From contig NZ_FNIX01000002.1 in assembly GCF_900104175.1 (NCBI RefSeq), positions 434,001-498,000 of the forward strand: a DNA stretch of 64,000 nt, given 5' to 3'. This document shows, one piece after another, positions 28,062 through 40,468 of the stretch. Under the pieces are notes generated by a model that was given only the letters and a program-made list of their open reading frames with translations, searched no databases and had not been told where the DNA came from. This DNA is from Lentzea jiangxiensis. Lineage in GTDB: Bacteria > Actinomycetota > Actinomycetes > Mycobacteriales > Pseudonocardiaceae. How positions within the stretch are numbered: the stretch's first letter is position 1; every line of letters starts with the position of its first letter. The position numbers were made by a program, and so were the translations under genes.

Positions 28062-28403
28062 GACCACGGCGGTCGCCGCCGCGGTCCAGAGGACCACCGC
28101 CGCGGTCACGGCGGTCGTGGTGACCACCGTGACCTGACGGCTGCCGGGGCGCTCGGAACACGAGCGCGGGCAGGAGAGCGGTTCGAGCCGCGGGAGGGTG
28201 GTGCGGTCGAGTCGCAGGATTGGGCCGGACGGTGCCGGTAGCGGCACGACGCCGTGGCAGTGCTTGCCACTGCCACGGCGCCGCCCAGTGCCGCAACGCC
28301 TTTGCGCGCTGAGGCTGCGGGCATCGCGGCCACCGCCGTCAGCCGCGATGCCCTGCCCGGTGCGGGAGGGTCCCGACGGGAGCCGGGGCCCTCCCGCCCC
28401 CGA
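28062..28403. other. Intergenic with three hairpins
   Basis: No gene is supported in this 342-base gap. It contains three inverted repeats: GCCGTGGCAGTG at 28251-28262 with complement at 28268-28279; GCATCGCGGC at 28321-28330 with complement at 28342-28351; and GCGGGAGGG at 28362-28370 with complement at 28389-28397. The last lies 6 bases beyond the xylanase stop and is its likely terminator. Confidence 0.6.
28362..28397 (-). terminator. Likely terminator of the xylanase gene
   Basis: Nine-base perfect stem (GCGGGAGGG/CCCTCCCGC) with an 18-base loop, immediately after the xylanase stop at 28404; two more hairpins follow at 28321-28351 and 28251-28279. Confidence 0.55.
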
Positions 28404-30690
<2,287 letters not shown>

Positions 30691-30732
30691 GGCGTCCTTT
30701 CCGAGTGCGGGGCGAAAGCGAGTACCCAGAAC

Positions 30733-30751
30733 ATGAGCAAAAGCTCATAAT
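30733..30751 (+). promoter_or_regulatory. Palindromic operator over a -10 element
   Basis: ATGAGC (30733-30738), AAAA, GCTCAT (30743-30748). The -10-like CATAAT (30746-30751) overlaps its right arm and ends 6 bases before the ATG at 30758. No ribosome binding site is present, so the transcript appears leaderless. Binding by the divergent TetR would block the promoter. Confidence 0.6.
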
Positions 30752-30757
30752 AGTGCC

Positions 30758-32791
30758 ATGAGCTGCGAAAATGATGTGACACACCGGCTCGGTACCGTGG
30801 AGGAGGTCGAAGCCGTCGTCGGGCGCCCGGCGTCGATGATCATGCTGAAGCAGCTCTCCGCGCTCGACGACGGCTGCCTCGACGTCCTCGCCCGCAGTCC
30901 GATCGCCGGCTTCGGCCACCGGGACTCCGCGGGCACGAGCAGGACCACGTTCGTCGGTGGCGCAAAGGGTTTCGTGCGCGTGCACTCGCCGACGCGGATC
31001 TCCTTCCCGCTCGACGGGGCCGCCGACGGCCCGGCGTCGCTGGTCTTCCTCCTGCCGGGAACGGGGGAGACGTTGCGGGTCAACGGTGTCGTGCGCCGAG
31101 GCGGTTTCGACGTCGAGGAGGTGTACGTGCACTGCGCCCAGGCCGTGCTGCGGTCGGGGTTGTGGCAGGCGCCCGCGGTGGCGCCGCCCGCCCCGGAGGT
31201 GGAGGACGGCCCGCTCGCGGCGCCCGGCGTCGCGGACTTCGTCGCCGCCGCACCGTTCCTCGTGCTGTCCACCTGGGACTCCTCGGGCGGGAGCGACACG
31301 AGCCCGCGCGGCGACCAGCGGCAGGTGGCGCGGATCGTCGACGGCCGCACACTCGTCCTCGCGGACCGCCGGGGCAACCGGCGGGCGGACACGCTCCACA
31401 ACCTCCTGAGCGACAACAGGATCTCGTTCGCGGCGCTCGTACCGGGGCGCAACGGCGTGCTGCACGTCCGCGGCCGGGCGACGATCACCGCGGACCCGGC
31501 CGTGCTGGAACCGTTGTCGCTGCGCGGCATCCCGCCGCACGCCGCCTTGCTGATCGACGTCGAGGCCGCCGAGCTGACCGCGAACGACGCGGTGACGCGC
31601 TCCCGGCTGTGGAACCCGGCCGCCCGCGGGGAGGTCCCGGACCTGATGGCCCTCGCGAGCCGGCACCTCGCCGCGAACTCCCCGAAGGGGCGCTCCGCGC
31701 TGCTCGGGATCGCGGAACGGGTGCCGGCGCGGTGGCTGCGGGCGTTGATGAACCTCGCCTACCGCTCGGGCCTGCGCAAGGAGGGCTACGAGGTCGCCCC
31801 TCTCGAAGTCCGCGCGACCGCACCGCAAGCCGATCCGGTGCGGGAGGTGCGCGTCGTCGAGGTGCGGCACGAGACGCCGAGCGCCGTGACGCTGGTGCTG
31901 GAGGACGGCAGGCAGTTCGACTTCCGGCCCGGCCAGTTCTTCACGCTGGTGACCGACATCGACGGCGAGCAGGTGCGCAGGCCGTACTCGGCGTCCTGCG
32001 CACCGGGTGGCACGCGCCTGGAGGTCACGGTCAAGCAGACCGGCCGGTTCTCCACGCACGTCCGCTCGCTGCGGCCCGGCGACCGGCTGGGCGTGCGCGG
32101 CCCGTCCGGTGACTTCCGGGTGGGGACCGGCCACGACGTCGTGCTGGTCGCGGCGGGCAGCGGCATCACGCCGGTGATGAGCGTGATCCGCACCCTGCTC
32201 GCCGGACCGGGCGGCGACCGGATCGCCCTGCTCTACAGCAACCGGACCGCCGAGGACGTGATCTTCGCCGCCGAGCTCGCCGCACTGGGGGAGAAGCACC
32301 CCGATCGGCTCTCGGTCACGCACGTGCTGACGTCCCGCGACGGACGCCTCGACGGCCCTCGTTTCCGGAGCTGGACGCGAGAGCTCGCGCTCGGGCCGGC
32401 CGCCCGGTTCTACCTCTGCGGTCCCGAGCCCCTCACGGAGGCCCTGCGGCGGACGCTGGAGCAGCTCGGCGTCCCGGACGACCACGTCCACGCCGAGAGC
32501 TACGCCAGCTCCTCGACCTCCGCCTCGACCCCGGTGGGAGCCGCCACCCCGCAACGGGTGCACGTCGAGAGCGGTGGCCGCGCCGTCGGCACGGCGGTGG
32601 TCGAACCGGGCCAGACGCTGCTCGACGCCGGCCTCGCCGCGGGCCTGCCGATGCCCTACAGCTGCACGGTCGGCAGTTGCCGGGAGTGCGCGGTGAAGCT
32701 GCTCAGAGGACAGGTCTCCCGGCAGACGGACGACGGCCGTGTGCTCACCTGCACGAGTGCACCGCTGACGGACGTGACGCTGGAGGTGTAG
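30758..32791 (+). CDS. Four-domain flavoenzyme: tandem PPOX barrels, ferredoxin reductase and 2Fe-2S ferredoxin
   Basis: A 677-residue fusion. Residues about 20-140 and 155-300 look like two FMN-binding split barrels of the pyridoxamine-phosphate-oxidase class (the second has APFLVLSTWD and SPRGD). Residues about 355-590 form an FAD/NAD(P) reductase (RPYSASCA for FAD, then VAAGSGITP for the nicotinamide nucleotide, and CGPEPL). The C-terminal 85 residues are a plant-type ferredoxin with the four cluster cysteines in SCTVGSCREC and a later LTC. This gives a complete electron path NAD(P)H-FAD-2Fe-2S with an FMN partner in one chain. The actual substrate (haem, nitro compound, quinone or other) is unknown. 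Controlled by the divergent TetR through the palindrome in its promoter. Confidence 0.85.
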   Translation: MSCENDVTHRLGTVEEVEAVVGRPASMIMLKQLSALDDGCLDVLARSPIAGFGHRDSAGTSRTTFVGGAKGFVRVHSPTRISFPLDGAADGPASLVFLLPGTGETLRVNGVVRRGGFDVEEVYVHCAQAVLRSGLWQAPAVAPPAPEVEDGPLAAPGVADFVAAAPFLVLSTWDSSGGSDTSPRGDQRQVARIVDGRTLVLADRRGNRRADTLHNLLSDNRISFAALVPGRNGVLHVRGRATITADPAVLEPLSLRGIPPHAALLIDVEAAELTANDAVTRSRLWNPAARGEVPDLMALASRHLAANSPKGRSALLGIAERVPARWLRALMNLAYRSGLRKEGYEVAPLEVRATAPQADPVREVRVVEVRHETPSAVTLVLEDGRQFDFRPGQFFTLVTDIDGEQVRRPYSASCAPGGTRLEVTVKQTGRFSTHVRSLRPGDRLGVRGPSGDFRVGTGHDVVLVAAGSGITPVMSVIRTLLAGPGGDRIALLYSNRTAEDVIFAAELAALGEKHPDRLSVTHVLTSRDGRLDGPRFRSWTRELALGPAARFYLCGPEPLTEALRRTLEQLGVPDDHVHAESYASSSTSASTPVGAATPQRVHVESGGRAVGTAVVEPGQTLLDAGLAAGLPMPYSCTVGSCRECAVKLLRGQVSRQTDDGRVLTCTSAPLTDVTLEV

Positions 32792-32849
32792 CCCTCGTCC
32801 AGTTCGCCCGGGTCCCCGGTCCGGCGGAGCTCGGGGGCCACGGCCCGGG

Positions 32850-32877
32850 TTGATCTTTTCGCGGCAGCGGGTAGCGT
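32850..32877 (+). promoter_or_regulatory. Putative promoter of the methyltransferase gene
   Basis: TTGATC (32850-32855), 16 bases, TAGCGT (32872-32877), 35 bases ahead of the ATG at 32913. Confidence 0.4.
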
Positions 32878-32912
32878 GCGCCGCACGGCTGCGATCAACG
32901 TTGGGGGCGTGG

Positions 32913-33719
32913 ATGACGGACGAGACTGCTGCTCCGGGCGGGGTGGACCTGACCCGCCCGAGCGCGGCGCGCGTGTACGACTACTACCTGGGTGGCGCGC
33001 ACAACTTCGCCGTGGACAGGGAGATGGCCGAACGGGCGATCGGGCTGTGGCCGGACCTGCCGCAGATCATGCAGGCGAACCGGGCGTTCCTGCGGCGCGC
33101 TGTGCAGTTCTGCGTCGACGCCGGCATCCGCCAGTTCCTCGACCTGGGCTCCGGCATCCCCACGGTGGGCAACGTGCACGAGGTGGCGCAGAACCTGGCG
33201 CCCGACGCCAGGATCGTCTACGTCGACAACGACCCCGTCGCCGCCGCGTACAGCGAGAACATCCTGCGCGGCAACGACCGCACGGCCGTCGTCCAGGCCG
33301 ACCTGCGCCAGCCGGACCAGGTCCTGGACCACCCGGCGGTGCGGTCGCTGCTCGACTTCGACGAGCCGGTCGCGGTCATGATGGTCGCGGTGCTGCACTT
33401 CGTGCCGGACAGCGACGACCCGGCGGGCATCATCACCCGGTACCGCGAGGTGATGGCGCCCGGCTCCTGCCTGGTGCTGTCCCACGCGAGCCAGGACGGC
33501 CAGCCGGGGCAGGCGGACTCCCACCAGGACCTCTACCGCCGCACGGCGACCCCGATGACCATGAGGTCCAAGTCGCAGGTCGCCGCGCTGCTGGCGGACT
33601 TCGACGTCGTCGAGCCGGGAATCGTGTTCTTCCCGCAGTGGCGGCCCCTGTCGCCCGAGGACGTCGACGACAACCCCGAGCGCTTCACCGGTCTCGCGGC
33701 GGTCGGCCGCAAGCCCTGA
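32913..33719 (+). CDS. SAM-dependent methyltransferase of the DUF574 type
   Basis: A 268-residue protein of a family abundant in actinomycetes (DUF574/Methyltransf_19). The opening VDLTRPSAARVYDYYLGGAH is diagnostic, followed by the SAM motif FLDLGSGIPT and the acidic motif VYVDNDPVA. The true substrate of these proteins is generally unknown. ATG at 32913 chosen because the conserved N terminus begins 12 codons later; GGGGG lies about 8 bases upstream. Monocistronic, ended by a terminator at 33725. Confidence 0.9.
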   Translation: MTDETAAPGGVDLTRPSAARVYDYYLGGAHNFAVDREMAERAIGLWPDLPQIMQANRAFLRRAVQFCVDAGIRQFLDLGSGIPTVGNVHEVAQNLAPDARIVYVDNDPVAAAYSENILRGNDRTAVVQADLRQPDQVLDHPAVRSLLDFDEPVAVMMVAVLHFVPDSDDPAGIITRYREVMAPGSCLVLSHASQDGQPGQADSHQDLYRRTATPMTMRSKSQVAALLADFDVVEPGIVFFPQWRPLSPEDVDDNPERFTGLAAVGRKP

Positions 33720-33724
33720 CCGGT

Positions 33725-33755
33725 CCGGGCACCGTCCTGTGCGGACGGTGCCCGG
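33725..33755. terminator. Bidirectional terminator
   Basis: Perfect 13-base stem (CCGGGCACCGTCC at 33725-33737, complement at 33743-33755) with a 5-base loop, between the convergent methyltransferase stop (33719) and the secreted-protein stop (33765). Confidence 0.8.
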
Positions 33756-33764
33756 CTCCTGCCA

Positions 33765-35258
33765 CTACCGCGCCACGACCACGGTCGTCTCCGCCACGCG
33801 CTCGTTGTCGGTGGGGTTGTTGTCGTCCCGGCCGTCGAGGCGCACCCGCGCCTTGAGCGTCGCCTTGCCCAGCGCCGCGTCATCCGCGGAGTAGGTGTAG
33901 GGGAACGACACGACCTCCGTGCCGTCCTTCGCCACGGTCCGCCGGGCCGTGCCGACGACGGTGTGGTAGCCGTCCGCCCTGCGGCGCAGCAGCTCCACGA
34001 CCACGGCCTCGTCGTAACGGGTGTTGGTCACCGACACCACGACCTGGCCGGTCTCGCCGACCTTCGCGGAGGCGGGGGCGACGACGTTCGACACCGTGAC
34101 GTCGTGCGTCTCGATCTTCACCTTTTGGGTCGTGGTGCCGGTGCGGCCGTCCGCCGTGTACCCGGTGATCGTGAGCTCGTACTCGCCGTCGGCGGCGTAG
34201 CGGTGCGACACCTCGGCCTGGCCGGGAACCGCGGGGATCGGCGCCGACGTGCCGTCACCGAAGCGGACCTCGCCACCCGAGAGCCAGCGGCCGGCCGGGT
34301 CGCCGGGGTCGATGCCGAAGCGGACCTGGTCGAAGACGCCGGGCTGCTGCGGCAGCACCCACGACGCGAAGGGCTTGACCTGCGGCGCTTCCTCCAGCCG
34401 CACCGTCAGCGGCGCCGAGCCGTAGACGTCGTCCGAGACCCGGACGTAGTAGGTCTCGCCGGGCGTGACGGCGAAGACCACCAGGTCGTGCGAGGTGTGC
34501 CGGCAGTCCACTTCGGACAGCGAACCGAGTGCGGTGCCGCGGAAGGCGGCGACGGCCGCGCCGCTGCTGGGCTGGGTGACCTTTGCCGCGAGGAACCCGC
34601 TGCCGCCCGCGGTGTGGCGGTACCACACAGACCGCGTGGAGGGGTACTGGCACGCGGGCTTCGGCTCACCCGGCTCGAGCGTGGAAGGGCTCGGGTCACC
34701 GGGGACGTCGGTGTTCAGCGGCAGGTCGGCGGCCGACGCGAAGTCGTCGTTCGCCGCTCTCGGCACGAGCTCCAGCCCGAGCGTCACAGGCCCGGCGAAC
34801 GTCGTGTCCTGCACCAGGAAGTGGTAGGTGGTGCCGGCGGTGACGGCGAAGGTGGTGGAGCCGCCGCCGTGCGGGGCCTGGCAGGCGTCCGTGACCCACG
34901 TCAGCGCGCCGCGTTCGCCCGTGTAGGCGGAGACGGCGGGCTTCTCACCGTCGGGCCGGTCGGTCGACACCTTGACGAACCCGTCGGCGGGCGCGGTGTA
35001 GCGGTACCAGACGCTGCTGGTGCCCCACCAGCAGTGCGAAGGGTCGTCGCTGCCCGTGGTGGCCCCACGAGTGTCCACAGTGGACGCAAACGGCAGTGAG
35101 GTGACCGCCGTGGCGTCGGCGAAGTCGTCGTTGGACGGTGGTGCCGCGTGGGCGGAACCCGGTGCCAGCGCGGCGGTCAGCAGGACCGCCGCACCGATCA
35201 TCAATGCGCGCAAGGAAGAACCCCAGTGTCCGTGGGCCGCTCCGGCGCGGCCCCTCAT
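33765..35258 (-). CDS. Secreted protein with pre-peptidase-like repeats and a PKD-like domain
   Basis: A 497-residue exported protein; signal peptide in about residues 18-40 (LRALMIGAAVLLTAALAPGS, AHA). Two similar segments follow, each opening with a short NDDFA motif (NDDFADATAV and NDDFASAADL) and containing SVWYRYTA or SVWYRHTA, a repeat arrangement seen in pre-peptidase C-terminal-like beta-sandwiches. A PKD-like stretch (VRFGDGTSAP, then HRYAADGEYELTI) and a final CARDB-like beta domain complete it. No catalytic domain is visible, so it probably binds a surface or polymer. The start is uncertain (ATG 35258; other candidates 24 bases up or within the leader) because no good RBS was found. 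Confidence 0.7.
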   Translation of the reverse strand: MRGRAGAAHGHWGSSLRALMIGAAVLLTAALAPGSAHAAPPSNDDFADATAVTSLPFASTVDTRGATTGSDDPSHCWWGTSSVWYRYTAPADGFVKVSTDRPDGEKPAVSAYTGERGALTWVTDACQAPHGGGSTTFAVTAGTTYHFLVQDTTFAGPVTLGLELVPRAANDDFASAADLPLNTDVPGDPSPSTLEPGEPKPACQYPSTRSVWYRHTAGGSGFLAAKVTQPSSGAAVAAFRGTALGSLSEVDCRHTSHDLVVFAVTPGETYYVRVSDDVYGSAPLTVRLEEAPQVKPFASWVLPQQPGVFDQVRFGIDPGDPAGRWLSGGEVRFGDGTSAPIPAVPGQAEVSHRYAADGEYELTITGYTADGRTGTTTQKVKIETHDVTVSNVVAPASAKVGETGQVVVSVTNTRYDEAVVVELLRRRADGYHTVVGTARRTVAKDGTEVVSFPYTYSADDAALGKATLKARVRLDGRDDNNPTDNERVAETTVVVAR

Positions 35259-35351
35259 GGGCAGAAACGCGCGCCACGGCACCGGGGATGGCTCCCCGCG
35301 CGAATTCGATCATCCGCACCAACGGCGCGGGGCCAACGGGAGGCACCCCGC

Positions 35352-37308
<1,957 letters not shown>

Positions 37309-37320
<12 letters not shown>

Positions 37321-37959
37321 CCGGTCCGGATCACCGACGACGACCTCGGTGGCGGGCTCGTGCCGCAGCCGCGCCGTGCCGTCCACCACGAGCGTCGCCC
37401 TGCGCCAGGGCTGCTCGCGGAGCAGGAACGGCAGTTCCTCGGCCAGCCACCCGGCGACGTGCCGCCGTTGTTCGGGGGAGTCGCCGTCCCGCGTCACCAA
37501 CCGCCGTTCCTGCTCGTCCAGGTCGCCCTGCACCCAAACAGCGGCGTCGAACCACGGAGCGAGCGCCTCGCGGACGACCCCCGTGCCCTCCACCCACACG
37601 ACGTCCAGGCCCGCGGGGACGCCGATCGCGCCGGGCCGGCCGTGCGCGGCCCAGGCGGGCGGCCGGAACCGCACCGCCTCGCCCCGGTGCAGCGGCCGCA
37701 GCACGTTGTCCGCCAGCAGGTCCGCCCAGTCGAAGAACGCCTGGTTCCACGCGATGTCGTCGGTGTGCACCACCGCGGACGAGGTGACGACCGACCGCAG
37801 CCGCCGCACGAGGGTGGACTTCCCGGCGCCACCGCGCCCGTCGACGGCGATGAGCACCGGACGTCCCTCCACGCCGGGCGGGCGCAGCCGGGCGGCCACG
37901 TCGGACAGCCGCTCGACCCGCCAGCCCGTCGCCTCGGTCTCCCCGGGGTGCAGCCGCAC
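37309..37959 (-). CDS. P-loop nucleoside/uridine kinase-like protein
   Basis: A 216-residue protein with Walker A GRGGAGKSTL at about residues 43-52, an Asp-Asp pair in VVHTDDIAWNQ that fits the kinase base/metal position, and a DLDEQERRLVTRD lid-like region. This looks like the uridine kinase/AAA 18 group. GTG start with GGAGGGAGG 5 bases upstream. 14 bases separate it from the upstream end of the GH43 gene's stop, so the two could be co-transcribed, but the functions do not match. Substrate unknown. Confidence 0.75.
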
Positions 37960-37973
37960 GTCACCTCCCTCCG

Positions 37974-39470
37974 TCAGCGGTGGGCGACCGCGATGTCGTC
38001 GAACGCCGCACCGGTGTTGAAGACGCGGACACCGTTGGCACCGCTGGTGAAGCTGGTGTCCGTCACGGAGATCCTGGGCGTCGTCAGGTCACCGGCGTAG
38101 ACCTTGATCGACGAGCCGATCGCCTCGACCCGCAGGCGGTGCCGGGCGTTCGGCCGCACGGTCATCGGCGCCGACGCCAGCTGAGTCCAGCTGCCGTCCG
38201 CCTTGCCGAGCACGACCCGGCCGCTGCCGGTGATGCCCGCGTAGTAGCCGCGGTAGGCGTCCGTTCCCGTGCCCGCGGCCGTCGCGCGGAACACGACGCC
38301 GCTGTCCCCGGCGGCGGACCTCGGGATCACGGTGGCGTCCTGCACGAAGTCGGAGAAGTTCGTGTCCAGCAACGACTTCCCGCCGAAGGAGTGACCGGTC
38401 TCGTAACGGCCGGTGCTCGCCGACCAGGTGCCGCCGTGCGTGGTCCAGCCGAGGGCGTTGCGGTCGTCGAAGTCGTCCTGCACCCGCATGGTGACCGGCT
38501 GGATCGTGCCGTCGGCGTTGAACGTCATGCGGTCGTAGGCGAGCTGCCGGTCGTTGGCGCCGGTGCGGCTCAACGGCCTGCGGTGGTAGACGATGTACCA
38601 GATGTCGGTGCCCGGCACGTTGAGCACGGAGTTGTGGCCGGAACCCCGTGCCACGGCGGCGTCCTGGGCGAGCACCCGGCTGATCTTGGTGAACGGGCCG
38701 GTGGGAGAGTCGGAGATCGCGTAGGACACCGCGTAGTTCGGGCCGGTCCAGCCGTCCTCGGACCACATGAAGTAGTACTTGCCGTCGCGCTTGAACATCT
38801 GCGCACCCTCGGTGAAGTTCGCCGGGGTGATCTCCTTGTACGTGCTGCCGTCCGGGAACTGGCCGAGGCTCGTCATGTCCGCGTTGAGCTTGACGACGTT
38901 GGCATGGCCCCAGCCGCCGTAGTACATGTACGCCTGGCCGTCGGTGTCGATGAAGACGTCCTGGTCGATCGGCTGCGCCCCGTTGACGAACTGGCTGATC
39001 AGCGGCTTGCCGATCGCGTCCCGATACGGGCCCTCCGGCCGGTCGGCGACCGCGACGCCGATGCCGCCGAGCTCGGAGTTGCTCTGGATGTCGTTCGCGC
39101 CGAAGTACAGGTAGTACTTGCCGTTGCGCTGCACGGGTGCGGGTGCCCACACGGCCCGGCGTGCCCACGAGACGTCCGCCTTGGTCAGGACGTCGGGGTG
39201 CTTGGTCCAGTTGACGAGGTCGGTCGAGGAGAAGGCGTCGAGGTAGGTCTGCTCGTCGTAGGGACGGGACGAGGTGGGGAAGACCCAGTACCTGCCGTCG
39301 TACACGGCCACATCGGGGTCGGCGTACCACCCGTCCACGAAGGGGTTGCCGGCCTCCGCCGTCGAGAAGTCGGGCACGGCGGCCGCGGAGGAGGCCACCG
39401 CGGGCACACCGCCGAGCAGCAGGGCGGCCAGAGCGGCGCTGATCAGCCTTGACGTCAACGTCTTGTCCAA
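37974..39470 (-). CDS. Secreted GH43 glycoside hydrolase with C-terminal beta-sandwich
   Basis: A 498-residue exported enzyme, probably alpha-L-arabinofuranosidase or beta-xylosidase. The GH43 five-blade propeller (about 45-320) shows the base aspartate in WYADPDVAVYD, the pKa-tuning aspartate in DQDVFIDTDGQAY and the acid glutamate in NFTEGAQMFK. The C-terminal 170 residues resemble a LamG/DUF1080-type carbohydrate-binding sandwich. There is no ATG before the signal peptide (TSRLISAALAALLLGGVP): TTG 39470 is chosen, TTG 39458 being the alternative. A perfect LacI-type palindrome lies 20 bases upstream, so sugar-inducible control is likely. Confidence 0.88.
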   Translation of the reverse strand: MDKTLTSRLISAALAALLLGGVPAVASSAAAVPDFSTAEAGNPFVDGWYADPDVAVYDGRYWVFPTSSRPYDEQTYLDAFSSTDLVNWTKHPDVLTKADVSWARRAVWAPAPVQRNGKYYLYFGANDIQSNSELGGIGVAVADRPEGPYRDAIGKPLISQFVNGAQPIDQDVFIDTDGQAYMYYGGWGHANVVKLNADMTSLGQFPDGSTYKEITPANFTEGAQMFKRDGKYYFMWSEDGWTGPNYAVSYAISDSPTGPFTKISRVLAQDAAVARGSGHNSVLNVPGTDIWYIVYHRRPLSRTGANDRQLAYDRMTFNADGTIQPVTMRVQDDFDDRNALGWTTHGGTWSASTGRYETGHSFGGKSLLDTNFSDFVQDATVIPRSAAGDSGVVFRATAAGTGTDAYRGYYAGITGSGRVVLGKADGSWTQLASAPMTVRPNARHRLRVEAIGSSIKVYAGDLTTPRISVTDTSFTSGANGVRVFNTGAAFDDIAVAHR

Positions 39471-39489
39471 TCTGCAGGGTCGGACAGGT

Positions 39490-39503
39490 TTACAACGTTG
39501 TAA
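39490..39503 (-). promoter_or_regulatory. Candidate LacI-family operator of the GH43 gene
   Basis: TTACAACGTTGTAA, a perfect 14-base palindrome with the central CG typical of LacI-family operators, 20-33 bases upstream of the proposed GH43 start. It stands out as AT-rich in a GC-rich region. No LacI gene is in the window, so the regulator would be elsewhere. Confidence 0.6.
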
Positions 39504-39563
39504 CCACGCTGCGCATCGATCCAAACACCCGCCGTGCGGTGCTGTCCAGGCCGGGGAACGACA

Positions 39564-39596
39564 ACGCGGTGGCCGGCACGCCGCCGGCCACCGCGT
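39564..39596 (-). terminator. Terminator of the M15 peptidase gene
   Basis: Perfect 14-base stem (ACGCGGTGGCCGGC at 39564-39577, complement at 39583-39596), 5-base loop, 16 bases after the peptidase stop at 39613. It also isolates the GH43 promoter from upstream reading. Confidence 0.75.
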
Positions 39597-39612
39597 CGTG
39601 GGTGCTCCGGCG

Positions 39613-40350
39613 TCAGATGCCGCAGCTCGGGGCGGACCAGAAGCGGGACGACTTGTGCGCGACGTGCACGTGGTCGTTGTGGCCGGTGTAGCCCGGGCCG
39701 AGGATCTCGTTGAAGCCGTGGTTGCGGGCCTGCCGTGCCAGCGCGCAGAAGCCCTGGGCACCGGCGCCCAGGTCGACGGCGTCGCCGTAGAGGTGGCGGC
39801 TGCCGGCCGCGCCGCCGACGGCGTTGTTGCAGGAGACGCTGCGGAAACCGCCGTTGACGTCGATCGGGCGGTCGCCCATGGCGTGCCGCATGGCCTGCAG
39901 CTTCCACATCGACACCAGGGCGTTGGCGCGGGCGGTCGCGGCGGAGACGTTGCCGCCGGACCAGTCGGAGTTGCAGTTGTTCAGCTCGTCGTAGGAGAAG
40001 TTGACCGGCGTGCAGTCGTCGTCCTGCAAGGCGTAGAGCTTCGAGAAAGTCGCCGAACCGGCGATGCCGTCCGCGCCGAGGCCGTAGGCCTGCTGGAACC
40101 GCGTGACGGCGGCCTTCGTGGCGGGCCCGAACTGGCCGTCGATGCCGAGCACGGCGCCGTAGCCCGGGTAGCCCGCCACCCGGATCTGCAGCTGGCGCAC
40201 GTCCTCGCCCGACGCGCCTTCCGACAGGGTGCGTCCCCAGGTGTAGCAGGCGTCGGCGGCCGTCACCGGGTCCGCCTGTGCTGCCGCGACGGGGGTGACG
40301 ACGACGGCGGAGAGCAGGGCGACGACCGGTAAGAGGAAGCGGAGTTTCAT
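39613..40350 (-). CDS. Secreted M15-family peptidase with peptidoglycan-binding domain
   Basis: A 245-residue exported protein. Signal peptide in residues 1-27 (MKLRFLLPVVALLSAVVV). A PG_binding_1 domain follows (about 38-95: GEDVRQLQIR, IDGQFGPATKAAVTRFQ), then an M15A D-Ala-D-Ala carboxypeptidase/endopeptidase domain with the zinc ligands in SRHLYGDAVDLG and HNDHVHV, as in the Streptomyces albus G enzyme. It would trim cell-wall cross-links. ATG at 40350 with AAAGGTG upstream. Monocistronic with its own terminator. Confidence 0.9.
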   Translation of the reverse strand: MKLRFLLPVVALLSAVVVTPVAAAQADPVTAADACYTWGRTLSEGASGEDVRQLQIRVAGYPGYGAVLGIDGQFGPATKAAVTRFQQAYGLGADGIAGSATFSKLYALQDDDCTPVNFSYDELNNCNSDWSGGNVSAATARANALVSMWKLQAMRHAMGDRPIDVNGGFRSVSCNNAVGGAAGSRHLYGDAVDLGAGAQGFCALARQARNHGFNEILGPGYTGHNDHVHVAHKSSRFWSAPSCGI

Positions 40351-40468
40351 GACAAGCGGCACCTTTCGATCACAGGGAGGTGCAGCTTTTCGAGTCCGCG
40401 CCGGATCTGTCAACGAGCCACCAAATGAACTCTGAGTTCGACGAAGAGGAACCACCTGGATGGCCCTG

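Noticed and set aside
28251..28397. Three hairpins considered as a repeat array or CRISPR
   Set aside because: Stem sequences differ, and there is no repeat-spacer pattern.
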